Part shown: positions 1 through 6,330 of the stretch, in pieces
Numbering within the stretch: the stretch's first letter is position 1
Layout: the number at the start of each line of letters is the position of its first letter
Assembly (NCBI GenBank): GCA_900767595.1
Contig: CAAFZS010000035.1
Location: 1-32,328 of the forward strand
DNA: 32,328 nt
Direction of reading: 5' to 3'
Origin: Bacteroidales bacterium
Lineage (GTDB): Bacteria; Bacteroidota; Bacteroidia; Bacteroidales; Paludibacteraceae
The notes under the pieces: generated by a model
The model's input: only the letters and a program-made list of their open reading frames with translations
Told to the model about the DNA's origin: nothing
Databases searched by the model: none
Translations under genes and position numbers: made by a program

Positions 1-21
1 CCACTATTACAATTATGACAG

Positions 22-59
22 GATAGTTACCCGGCTTAAAACAAGCCCGGTTAACTATC
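22..59. other. Imperfect hairpin at window start
   Basis: Arms GATAGTTA (22-29) and TAACTATC (52-59) pair perfectly. After one mismatch the stem continues as CCGG/CCGG (31-34 with 47-50) and CTT/AAG around a loop at 38-42, with one bulged base. No run of T follows on either strand, so it is not a textbook terminator. A half-site GTCCAAC, also seen upstream of the ATPase gene, lies at 95-101. The rest of 60-166 shows nothing I can name. Confidence 0.5.
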
Positions 60-166
60 GAAAAAAATATATCGTTAACAATAATTATTAATTTGTCCAA
101 CTTTTTGGGTACACCTCATTCCATCTCCGCCTCTCCGGGTTGCGATGGTTGTTTGTGAAAACGCCC

Positions 167-208
167 TTGGCGGAATTGGCGGTTTGGCGGAATTGGCGGT
201 TTGGCGGA
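167..208. repeat. 17-bp tandem repeat, about 2.5 copies
   Basis: The unit TTGGCGGAATTGGCGGT is repeated head to tail directly after the stop codon of the minus-strand ATPase gene. Each unit is itself two near-identical half-units, TTGGCGGAA and TTGGCGGT. No coding or signal function is visible. Confidence 0.8.
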
Positions 209-212
209 CAAA

Positions 213-1499
213 CTATGGTTTTAGACAACCAATAGGCACTACAAATATACCATCTTCCTTACGTTGATAAGCATAATCTCCCACGGCAGTAATAATCATA
301 CTAAATGATGGTTGAGACATTTTACTGAAATCTAACTCAGATTTAAGAGCATTAAGTGAAGCAGCACCTTCTGCAATTTTAGTAATTCCACCTAATTTGA
401 TTTCAATCAGCGCATACTGTCCGTTACGCAAATGTAAAACCATATCACATTCCAAACCTTTACTATCTCTATAGTGGTAAACCTCTCCCAATAAGGCATC
501 TGCCATAATACGTAGGTCACGGACCACTAAACTTTCAAAAAACATTCCACAAGTTTTGGGGTCATACTCCAAATCTTTAGGACTAACACCTAGCGCAGCT
601 GCTGCTATACTGGGATCTACAAAATAGCGATTATGAGATGTGCGAATTGATGTTTTGCTTCGTAAATTAGGATTCCATGCAGGCATGTCTTCAACAACAA
701 ATAATTTGCGTAATGCCTCCACATAATCTGCCACCGTATCGTCATTAATGTTCATACTATCGTTGTTCTTAATGTCTGAACAAATAGTTGTATACGGAAT
801 TTGATGCCCCTGATTTCTTGCGTAAGAACGCATTATCATCTTTGCTCGTTCCGAATCTCGCCGAACACCATCTACACGGATTATATCTTTCGTAACGATG
901 GATTCAAAGTAATCAAACGCTTGATCTAAAGCCACATCACCATTCAGCAAGGTGGCTTGAGGCCAGCCGCCTCGACATATCAGATAGCATATATCACTCA
1001 TCGTCAGCGTATTTTGACATGTACCTAATTCCTTGCCTAAGAATAAATCTGCTAACGAAATCGTTCCATTTGAATCTCCGGACTCATATAAACTCATCGG
1101 GCGCATCAATATATGTCCAATGCGACCGGTTCCACTATGAATAGTATCCGATGCTTCAGGCAGAACGGAAGAACCGGTTAATATAAATTGCTCAAAAAGA
1201 TGCCGCTCATCCACTTCACTTCTTACGGCATCCCATAACGCGGGAATAGTCTGCCACTCATCCAGCAAGCGAGGAGTGTCTCCTTGTAACAATAGAGAGG
1301 AGTTAAACTCGACCAACTCTTTGCTCTTGTCTAATATCTCTTTTTTGCCGAGCAAGAGAGCACTCTTTGCTAATTGTAGTGCCGTTGTCGTTTTCCCACA
1401 CCATTTTGGACCCTCAATCAACACAGCACCTTTCCCCTGTAATTTACGCCACAGTAAGGCATCTGCCACGCGTTTTTTGTATGTAAATTCGTTCGCCAT
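213..1499 (-). CDS. AAA ATPase with DUF4143 C-terminal domain
   Basis: This 428-residue protein belongs to the large, poorly characterised family of ATPases with a C-terminal DUF4143 domain. The N-terminal part has a Walker A loop (GPKWCGKTT, residues 30-38), a Walker B strand (LLDEW, about 78-82) and a sensor-like FILTGSS (about 106-112). The C-terminal part ends in a restriction-endonuclease-like strand pair containing ECDMVLHL and ALIEIKLG. These genes are common accessory genes in Bacteroidota, and their cellular role is not established. The ATG at 1499 is supported by a clear promoter just upstream (1525-1556). The gene stands alone, bounded by repeat-rich intergenic DNA on both sides, which suggests a mobile or variable locus. 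Nothing indicates truncation. Confidence 0.9.
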   Translation of the reverse strand: MANEFTYKKRVADALLWRKLQGKGAVLIEGPKWCGKTTTALQLAKSALLLGKKEILDKSKELVEFNSSLLLQGDTPRLLDEWQTIPALWDAVRSEVDERHLFEQFILTGSSVLPEASDTIHSGTGRIGHILMRPMSLYESGDSNGTISLADLFLGKELGTCQNTLTMSDICYLICRGGWPQATLLNGDVALDQAFDYFESIVTKDIIRVDGVRRDSERAKMIMRSYARNQGHQIPYTTICSDIKNNDSMNINDDTVADYVEALRKLFVVEDMPAWNPNLRSKTSIRTSHNRYFVDPSIAAAALGVSPKDLEYDPKTCGMFFESLVVRDLRIMADALLGEVYHYRDSKGLECDMVLHLRNGQYALIEIKLGGITKIAEGAASLNALKSELDFSKMSQPSFSMIITAVGDYAYQRKEDGIFVVPIGCLKP

Positions 1500-1524
1500 A
1501 TATTGTATTTTTAGAAAAACGCTG

Positions 1525-1556
1525 CAAAGGTACTAAAAATAAATGAATTATGCAAA
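1525..1556 (-). promoter_or_regulatory. Bacteroidota-type promoter of the ATPase gene
   Basis: Read on the minus strand, TTTG (1553-1556) is followed after 20 bp by TACCTTTG (1525-1532). This matches the -33/-7 pattern of the Bacteroidota housekeeping sigma factor. The predicted start of transcription is near 1518, about 20 bases before the ATG. Confidence 0.85.
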
Positions 1557-1581
1557 TATATTTCAATAAAAATTTATAATT

Positions 1582-1650
1582 TTCGTGAAGTTGTGACATT
1601 TTTGTTCGGGAAGTTGTGATGTTTTCGTTCGGGAAATTGTGATTGAAAAT
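1582..1650. repeat. Three 23-bp direct repeats (iteron-like)
   Basis: Three consecutive copies start at 1582, 1605 and 1628. Each begins TTCG(T/G)GAA(G/A)TTGTGA, followed by a T-rich tail. The block lies upstream of the ATPase promoter, ending about 26 bp before its -33 box. The spacing of about two helical turns and the position suggest a protein-binding array, such as activator or iteron sites. No binding protein is identified. Confidence 0.6.
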
Positions 1651-1658
1651 GGGACACA

Positions 1659-1747
1659 AGTTGGACATGTCCAACTGTCCAACTACCCTGCAACCCGCAT
1701 CAGCAAAGGAGTTTGATGAAGTTGGACACTTGGACATGTCCAACTTC
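1659..1747. promoter_or_regulatory. Two TTGGACATGTCCAA palindromes, operator-like
   Basis: An 18-bp perfect palindrome, AGTTGGACATGTCCAACT, occupies 1659-1676, and its 14-bp core recurs at 1730-1743. Extra half-sites follow at 1677-1683 (GTCCAAC) and 1721-1727 (GTTGGAC). The second copy is also nested in a 9-bp inverted repeat (1718-1726 with 1739-1747). The symmetry is typical of sites for a dimeric DNA-binding protein, and the position upstream of the ATPase gene would suit an operator. A transposon-end or hairpin origin is the alternative. Confidence 0.5.
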
Positions 1748-1809
1748 AACTCCGCTCGCGAAGGCTCACGGTGAAGGACGGGCATCCTTCGGGCAGGGTA
1801 TTCAACCTA

Positions 1810-1853
1810 CCCAAGAACAACCCAAGAATATCCCAAGAATAAGCCAAGAAGAA
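1810..1853. repeat. 11-bp tandem array, four copies
   Basis: Four head-to-tail units of CCCAAGAAYAW start at 1810, 1821, 1832 and 1843. They lie in gene-free DNA between the ATPase and recJ genes and have no open reading frame of note. Confidence 0.8.
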
Positions 1854-1866
1854 CCCTATATATAAA

Positions 1867-1908
1867 GGATTGAGGATTGAGGATTAAGGATTAAGGAAAA
1901 AGGAGGGA
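1867..1908. repeat. Heptamer array, GGATTGA type
   Basis: Consecutive 7-bp units read GGATTGA, GGATTGA, GGATTAA, GGATTAA, GGAAAAA and a GGAGGGA-like last unit. The same units return at 2241-2261, so the GC-rich hairpin region between them is bounded by matching arrays in the same orientation. Confidence 0.85.
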
Positions 1909-1915
1909 ATTTAGC

Positions 1916-2222
1916 GGACCAAAGGTCCTAAGGAGCGCGATGCTAAGGAGCGGGCGTTGCCCTAGGGAGCGTTTGTGGCAAGTGCTTACGGGACAGCCAA
2001 GCCCGATAGGGCTTAAAGGAGCACGATAGAGTCCCGTAGAAACAGTTGTGTCCCCGCCGATGGGTCGGTGGGGGTTGGAGGGGCGACGCCATAGGGGCGT
2101 CGGTTTCCGAGGGACTGCTATCTGCGCGCACGTAAAACGGCTGTCCCTAAAAACAAGAAACGAGAAACAAGAAACGAGAAGCGGGAGGGAGCGCCCCGCG
2201 GCAAGGGGCACAAGAATGCCCC
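1916..2222. other. GC-rich stretch with six short hairpins
   Basis: This gene-free block is visibly richer in G and C than its flanks and holds a series of inverted repeats: GGACC-AAA-GGTCC (1916-1928), GGGC-GTT-GCCC (1952-1962), AAGCCC-GATA-GGGCTT (1999-2014), a 9-bp stem with one G-U pair (2052-2073), CGACGCC-ATAGG-GGCGTCG (2084-2102) and GGGGCA-CAAGAA-TGCCCC (2205-2222). The motif AAGGAGCG recurs in degenerate form near 1929, 1943, 1962 and 2016. It could be a structured RNA, a REP/BIME-like repeat unit, or decayed mobile DNA. No promoter of the local type is visible in it. Confidence 0.45.
2151..2178. repeat. Heptamer array, AAACAAG/AAACGAG
   Basis: Four 7-bp units alternate as AAACAAG, AAACGAG, AAACAAG, AAACGAG inside the hairpin-rich intergenic block. 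The period matches the other heptamer arrays of the window although the unit sequence differs. Confidence 0.8.
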
Positions 2223-2240
2223 GACGAGCGGAGAGGGAAA

Positions 2241-2261
2241 GGAAAAAGGATTGAGGATTAA
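2241..2261. repeat. Heptamer array at the recJ 3' end
   Basis: Three units, GGAAAAA, GGATTGA and GGATTAA, reach into the last codon and stop codon of recJ on the opposite strand. Together with 1867-1908 they bracket the GC-rich hairpin block. Confidence 0.75.
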
Positions 2262-4066
2262 GAGGGTTGAATGTCGCGGACCATCATCTCGATGGAGGTG
2301 ACGCCATTGAAGGTGTTTTCGGTCAGTTCGTACACGACATCCACCGGGTTGCCGTTTTGTATATAGAGTGCCATGTCGCCCTTCCCAAACGCGATACCAC
2401 TGATAGCCGACGTACGGTCGGTGAGGTCCAGTTTAAGGTGCTCACCCGTCTTACCGCAGCGTTTGGTATAACGGTTATTGATCATCTTACGCGTCAAGAA
2501 CAATGGCCGCGGGTTCTCAGGACCAAAAGGTTCGAGACATTTTAACACTTTCAATAACTGAGGCGTGATATCCGCCAAATCTATCTCGGCTTCAATTTGC
2601 AGGGTCGGCTGTTTCTGTTCGGGCAGGATATGCGACTGCACATACTGTTCAAAACGCTTCTTAAACTCCGGCAGATTAGCTTCGGGCATTGTCAGTCCTG
2701 CTGCAAAGAGGTGACCTCCAAACGTAGTGAGTAAGTCGGAACAGGCATCAATCGCCGAATATAAGTCGAAGCCCTCCACAGAACGGGCGGAGCCCGATAT
2801 AAGACCGCTGCCTGAAGATGTGAGGACTATCGTGGGACGGTAGTAGGTCTCAATCAGTTTAGAGGCGGCGATACCGACCACGCCTTTGTGCCAAGAAGGG
2901 TTATAAACAACCGTTGTCGCCAACGAATCATTATCGGGATTCGCTTGTAATTGTTCCAACGCCTCTTGGGTGATGGTATCCTCTTTGCCTTTGCGCTCTT
3001 GGTTGTATTGGTCCACGGCTTGAGCCAAAGCCAAAGCCTCATCAAGGTCGGTGGAAAGTAGCAGCTTAACCGCTTCCGTACCGGTCTTCATTCGTCCGCA
3101 GGCGTTGATACGAGGACCTATCTTAAACATCAGATCCGTGATATTCAAGGTCGGTTTGCTGCCGTCCGCCTTACTGCCTAACGCCGTTTGGATAAGTGCT
3201 TGCGGACCGATAAACGGCTGCGTATTGAGTTGCTGTAAGCCAAAATAAGCGAGCAGTCGATTCTCTCCCGTCAATGGAACAATATCCGAGGCAATGGACA
3301 TGGCGCAGAATTGCAGGAGGGGCTGCAAGACCGGCTGCGCCTGAAAGACCGCTGTCGCTGAAAGACCGCTATCGCTGGCAGACCGCTGCGCTTGCAGATA
3401 ACGTTGGGTGTAGGCTTGGCAGAGTTTGAAACCGACACCGCAGCCGGAGAGATGTTTATAAGGATAAGAGTCATCCTCCCGTTCCATGTCGAGTACGGCT
3501 ACCGCAGCGGGAAGGGTATTGCCCGGCGTATGGTGGTCGCAGATGATGAAGTCAATTCCTTTTTGAGTAGCATAATCCACCTTATCTACCGCCTTGATAC
3601 CACAGTCGAGAGCAATAATCAACGTTGCCCCAATCGATTGGGCATAATCGATACCCTTAAACGAGATGCCGTAACCCTCCGTGTAGCGGTCGGGGATGTA
3701 ATAGTGTAGAGTGTAGAGTGTAGAGTGTAGAGTAGTGTAGAGTTGAGAGTGTAGAGTTGAAAGGAAAGAATAGACGAGGGCGACGGAGGTGGTGCCGTCC
3801 ACATCGTAATCCCCATAAACGAGAATCGTCTCATTATGAGTGATAGCACGATGGAGGCGCTCTACCGCTTTATCCATATCTCGCATCAAGAAAGGATCGT
3901 GGAGTTGGTCCAGTGAGGGGCGGATATATGTGCGAGCCTCGTCCGCCGTCGTGATACCGCGATCAACCAGCATCTGTGCAGACAAGGAACTGATGTGCAG
4001 TTCTTTGGATAGTTGTTCGCACAAGTGTTGCCGGGCTTCGGATAATTCTTTAATCTTCCAGTTCAT
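2258..4066 (-). CDS. recJ: Single-stranded-DNA exonuclease RecJ
   Basis: RecJ is a 5'-3' exonuclease for single-stranded DNA that acts in recombination and mismatch repair. The 602-residue product has the DHH-family motifs: DYDVDG (residues 86-91), ALDCGIK (about 152-158) and CDHH (176-179). A C-terminal DHHA1 part contains FGGHLFAAGLTM. I chose the ATG at 4066 because MNWKIKELSE matches the usual N-terminus; a longer in-frame reading to 4165 would lie inside the upstream gene. The chosen start overlaps the nitrilase gene by 17 bp, so translation is probably coupled. Two tandem-repeat tracts lie inside the reading frame, encoding about residues 103-122 and 225-250. Both are probably surface-loop insertions, and they leave the catalytic motifs intact. 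It is the last gene of the nfeD-floA-nitrilase-recJ operon. Confidence 0.93.
   Translation of the reverse strand: MNWKIKELSEARQHLCEQLSKELHISSLSAQMLVDRGITTADEARTYIRPSLDQLHDPFLMRDMDKAVERLHRAITHNETILVYGDYDVDGTTSVALVYSFLSTLHSQLYTTLHSTLYTLHYYIPDRYTEGYGISFKGIDYAQSIGATLIIALDCGIKAVDKVDYATQKGIDFIICDHHTPGNTLPAAVAVLDMEREDDSYPYKHLSGCGVGFKLCQAYTQRYLQAQRSASDSGLSATAVFQAQPVLQPLLQFCAMSIASDIVPLTGENRLLAYFGLQQLNTQPFIGPQALIQTALGSKADGSKPTLNITDLMFKIGPRINACGRMKTGTEAVKLLLSTDLDEALALAQAVDQYNQERKGKEDTITQEALEQLQANPDNDSLATTVVYNPSWHKGVVGIAASKLIETYYRPTIVLTSSGSGLISGSARSVEGFDLYSAIDACSDLLTTFGGHLFAAGLTMPEANLPEFKKRFEQYVQSHILPEQKQPTLQIEAEIDLADITPQLLKVLKCLEPFGPENPRPLFLTRKMINNRYTKRCGKTGEHLKLDLTDRTSAISGIAFGKGDMALYIQNGNPVDVVYELTENTFNGVTSIEMMVRDIQPS
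3323..3397. repeat. 17-bp tandem repeat inside recJ
   Basis: About four imperfect copies of CTGAAAGACCGCTGTCG (plus-strand reading) run through the recJ frame. The best two are at 3341-3357 and 3358-3374. The period is not a multiple of three, so successive copies are read in different frames and give a low-complexity peptide around residues 225-250 of RecJ. Confidence 0.75.
3704..3762. repeat. Heptamer array GTGTAGA inside recJ
   Basis: Four exact GTGTAGA units (3704-3731) are followed by a 3-bp slip (GTA) and then GTGTAGA, GTTGAGA, GTGTAGA and GTTGAAA. On the coding strand this is read as a peptide rich in Leu, His, Tyr, Ser and Thr, between the DYDVDG motif and the following IPDRYTEGYG segment of RecJ. 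The reading frame stays open. Confidence 0.9.
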
Positions 4067-4862
4067 ACGTATCGGCGTCTTGATAGAGGGGTAAAACTTG
4101 TCTAAAATGGTGGAGGGCATCCATATCAAACGTAACGATTTTTGTTGCCTGTTCATCATCCGCAAACGTCACCAAGGGTTCCGGATGGCTACCATATGCC
4201 ACCGAGTGCCCGTTATAATGGAGTCCCTTATCGTCTTCTCCTACCGGATTAACCGCCGCTATATAACACTGGTTCTCAAAGGCACGTGCCGGAACGAGGT
4301 GGTCCCAATAAGCGATACGACATTCGGGCCAATTGGCGGTAACAAGGAGGATGTCGTAAAGGTTATTTTTGTCCTGTCTTAACCACACAGGGAAGCGCAA
4401 GTCGTAACAGATAGCGAGGCGAAAACGGACACCTTTATAATTAATTATAGTGCGCTCCCGTCCGGCAACAAAGAACCTATTCTCTCCCCCGTGGACATAG
4501 AGGTGGGATTTGTCAACAAAGACAACAGACCCATCCTCGTCCCTTCCCTCAAAGGGCAGGGAGTTATCTTTGGGTTTGATAAAGAAACCACGATTATAGA
4601 GGTGGGATTGATCGCAACAGATAAACGACCCCACGATAGCGATACGGGTCTCGTTGGCGACCCGCTGCAAGGTGGTGATAGTCGTTCCATCCACCGGTTC
4701 GGCCAGTTCGGGTTGAGAAGTAACAAAACCCGTAGTGAACATCTCGGGCAGCAGAGCGACATCCGCCTTCCCTTGGAGGGCTTGAATGTGCTCTACAGCT
4801 GCTTGGAGATTACGTTTTTTGTCTGCCCAATAAATCGTATATTGCAGGAGGGCAATGCGCAT
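4050..4862 (-). CDS. Carbon-nitrogen hydrolase (nitrilase superfamily), omega-amidase-like
   Basis: This 270-residue protein is a member of the nitrilase superfamily, closest by eye to the omega-amidase (YafV/Nit2-like) branch. That branch hydrolyses the amide of 2-oxoglutaramate-type metabolites in the cytoplasm. The catalytic triad is visible as Glu40 (ALLPEMF), Lys118 (VDKSHLY) and Cys152 (AICYDLRFP). A stretch around residues 98-113 before the lysine appears longer than in typical relatives. The start ATG shares one base with the stop of floA (TAATG), which indicates coupled translation within the operon. Its 3' end overlaps recJ by 17 bp. The substrate assignment rests on family resemblance only. 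Confidence 0.85.
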   Translation of the reverse strand: MRIALLQYTIYWADKKRNLQAAVEHIQALQGKADVALLPEMFTTGFVTSQPELAEPVDGTTITTLQRVANETRIAIVGSFICCDQSHLYNRGFFIKPKDNSLPFEGRDEDGSVVFVDKSHLYVHGGENRFFVAGRERTIINYKGVRFRLAICYDLRFPVWLRQDKNNLYDILLVTANWPECRIAYWDHLVPARAFENQCYIAAVNPVGEDDKGLHYNGHSVAYGSHPEPLVTFADDEQATKIVTFDMDALHHFRQVLPLYQDADTYELED

Positions 4863-5842
4863 TAGGCTTTTTGGTTTTTCGCAGCGGGTTTGCCGGAAAT
4901 CGTTTCGCGCATAGCCGTATCGGCTTGCATATTCTGCATACGATAGTAGTCCATGATACCTAAGTTGCCGTTACGGAAAGCTTCTGCCATCGCTTGCGGA
5001 ACAAGGGCTTCTGCCTCAATCACTTTAGCGCGAGCTTCTTGGGCTTTCGCTTTCATCTCTTGTTCGGTAGCGATAGCCATGGCGCGACGCTCCTCGGCTT
5101 TGGCTTGGGCGATGTTCTTATCGGCATCGGCTTGGTCCATCTGAAGTTGGGCGCCGATGTTCTTACCGACATCAATGTCGGCAATATCAATAGAAAGGAT
5201 CTCAAATGCCGTACCGGAGTCTAGACCTTTATTAAGCACAAGTTTAGAGATACTATCCGGATTCTCGAGCACTTCCTTGTGGCTTGATGCCGAACCGATA
5301 GAGGATACGATACCCTCACCTACACGAGCGAGGACGGTGTCTTCACCGGCACCACCGACGAGTTGTTTGATATTCGCACGAACGGTTACACGCGCTTTGG
5401 CAATCAACTGAATACCATCCTTGGCCACGGCCGATACGGGAGGTGTGTCAATCACCTTTGGGTTAACGGACATCTGCACGGCCTCAAACACATCACGACC
5501 TGCCAAGTCAATAGCGGTAGCCATTTGGAAGGTAAGGTCAATGGAGGCTTTGTTCGCGCTCACTAAGGCGTGGGTCACACGGCGGATGTCACCACCGGCG
5601 AGGTAGTGTGCCTCCAGTCCATCACGACGAACATCTTGCAGACCGGCTTTATGGGCTTCAATCAAACAGTTAACAATCAGTGTGGGGGGCACTTTACGAA
5701 TACGCATAAGGAAGAGCTGGATGAGCGAGATACGAACACCACTCACCTGTGCGTTAATCCACAGCATAAAAGGAACATAGTAGAAGAAGATGATAACAAA
5801 GATGGCAATGATCACCATCAATACAATTTCTAATGCTTGCAT
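4862..5842 (-). CDS. floA: Flotillin-like protein FloA
   Basis: FloA is a membrane-anchored SPFH scaffold of bacterial membrane microdomains. The 326-residue protein starts with a hydrophobic segment (about residues 5-27) and a second hydrophobic stretch that together form the membrane anchor. The SPFH domain follows, including VSGVRISLIQLFLMRIRK and the conserved VNPKVIDTPPV. The C-terminal third is an Ala/Glu/Lys-rich coiled coil (about residues 230-300). Length and sequence agree with the UPF0365/FloA family. It follows the NfeD-like gene after 25 bp, the usual pairing for flotillins, and shares its stop codon region with the nitrilase start. Confidence 0.95.
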   Translation of the reverse strand: MQALEIVLMVIIAIFVIIFFYYVPFMLWINAQVSGVRISLIQLFLMRIRKVPPTLIVNCLIEAHKAGLQDVRRDGLEAHYLAGGDIRRVTHALVSANKASIDLTFQMATAIDLAGRDVFEAVQMSVNPKVIDTPPVSAVAKDGIQLIAKARVTVRANIKQLVGGAGEDTVLARVGEGIVSSIGSASSHKEVLENPDSISKLVLNKGLDSGTAFEILSIDIADIDVGKNIGAQLQMDQADADKNIAQAKAEERRAMAIATEQEMKAKAQEARAKVIEAEALVPQAMAEAFRNGNLGIMDYYRMQNMQADTAMRETISGKPAAKNQKA

Positions 5843-5867
5843 AATTTTAAAATTTTAAGTTATTTTT

Positions 5868-6194
5868 TCATTTTTCTTTCAAATCGTTGATTTTTTTACC
5901 CGGATCGGCGAGTCCGACCTTCGAGTCGATCTGTGCGTCCAATCCCATCTTTTCGATAGCGTGACTACGGAAGAACCCATAGATAGCCAATGCGGAGAGG
6001 AGCAAACAAGCAGCCAGAGCAATGTGTCCGGCCATATGACTAATCTTAAGATAAGCCACTACTACAGAGGCAATTAGAGCAGAGAAACCGGATATTCCTG
6101 CGATTCCGAAACCCGGAAGAAGGAACATCTCAGCAATCAATAACCCTACACCAACGAGCACCAAAAGGATAACAATTAATGTGTACATAAGCAT
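5868..6194 (-). CDS. NfeD-like membrane protein lacking the OB-fold domain
   Basis: NfeD-family proteins accompany flotillins and usually consist of a membrane domain followed by a soluble OB-fold. This 108-residue protein has the membrane part, with hydrophobic segments at about residues 4-27, 31-50 and 56-74 and the family-typical LPGFGIAGISGF. It ends soon after the membrane domain with a short charged tail (GLADPGKKINDLKEK). Only 25 bp separate the stop from the floA start, so no OB-fold could follow even after a frameshift. I chose the ATG at 6194; MYTLIV, two codons downstream, is an alternative start. It is the first gene of its operon, directly behind a clear promoter. Confidence 0.8.
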   Translation of the reverse strand: MLMYTLIVILLVLVGVGLLIAEMFLLPGFGIAGISGFSALIASVVVAYLKISHMAGHIALAACLLLSALAIYGFFRSHAIEKMGLDAQIDSKVGLADPGKKINDLKEK

Positions 6195-6214
6195 AAAAAT
6201 TTTTTTTCACGCTG

Positions 6215-6246
6215 CAAAGATACAAAATATCTTTGACATATGCAAA
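6215..6246 (-). promoter_or_regulatory. Promoter of the nfeD-floA-nitrilase-recJ operon
   Basis: On the minus strand TTTG (6243-6246) and TATCTTTG (6215-6222) are separated by 20 bp. It is back to back with the topA promoter, and the two -33 boxes are about 23 bp apart. Confidence 0.85.
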
Positions 6247-6269
6247 TAAAAAAATAAAAAATAAATAAA

Positions 6270-6301
6270 TTTGCACAATTAAAAAAAAAGTTGTACTTTT
6301 G
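6270..6301 (+). promoter_or_regulatory. Promoter of topA
   Basis: TTTG (6270-6273) and TACTTTTG (6294-6301) are separated by 20 bp. The predicted start of transcription near 6308 leaves a leader of about 22 bases before the topA ATG. Confidence 0.85.
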
Positions 6302-6330
6302 CAGCCCGAAACGAAAAATGTCGGTTTGTT

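Noticed and set aside
1..60. Hairpin at 22-59 as a rho-independent terminator
   Set aside because: It has no T run on either side in the right orientation.
1891..2254. Open frames in the GC-rich intergenic block as genes
   Set aside because: They run through hairpins and tandem arrays on both strands, have repeat-derived composition and resemble no protein family.
1867..2261. CRISPR-like array
   Set aside because: The repeats are 7 bp long and contiguous, with no unique spacers, and no cas gene is present.
4067..4165. Longer N-terminus of RecJ
   Set aside because: The extra 33 residues lie inside the nitrilase gene and do not resemble RecJ; the ATG at 4066 gives the normal start.
5843..5870. 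Frameshift that removed the NfeD OB-fold
   Set aside because: Only 25 bp lie between the stop codon and floA, too little to hold the missing domain in any frame.
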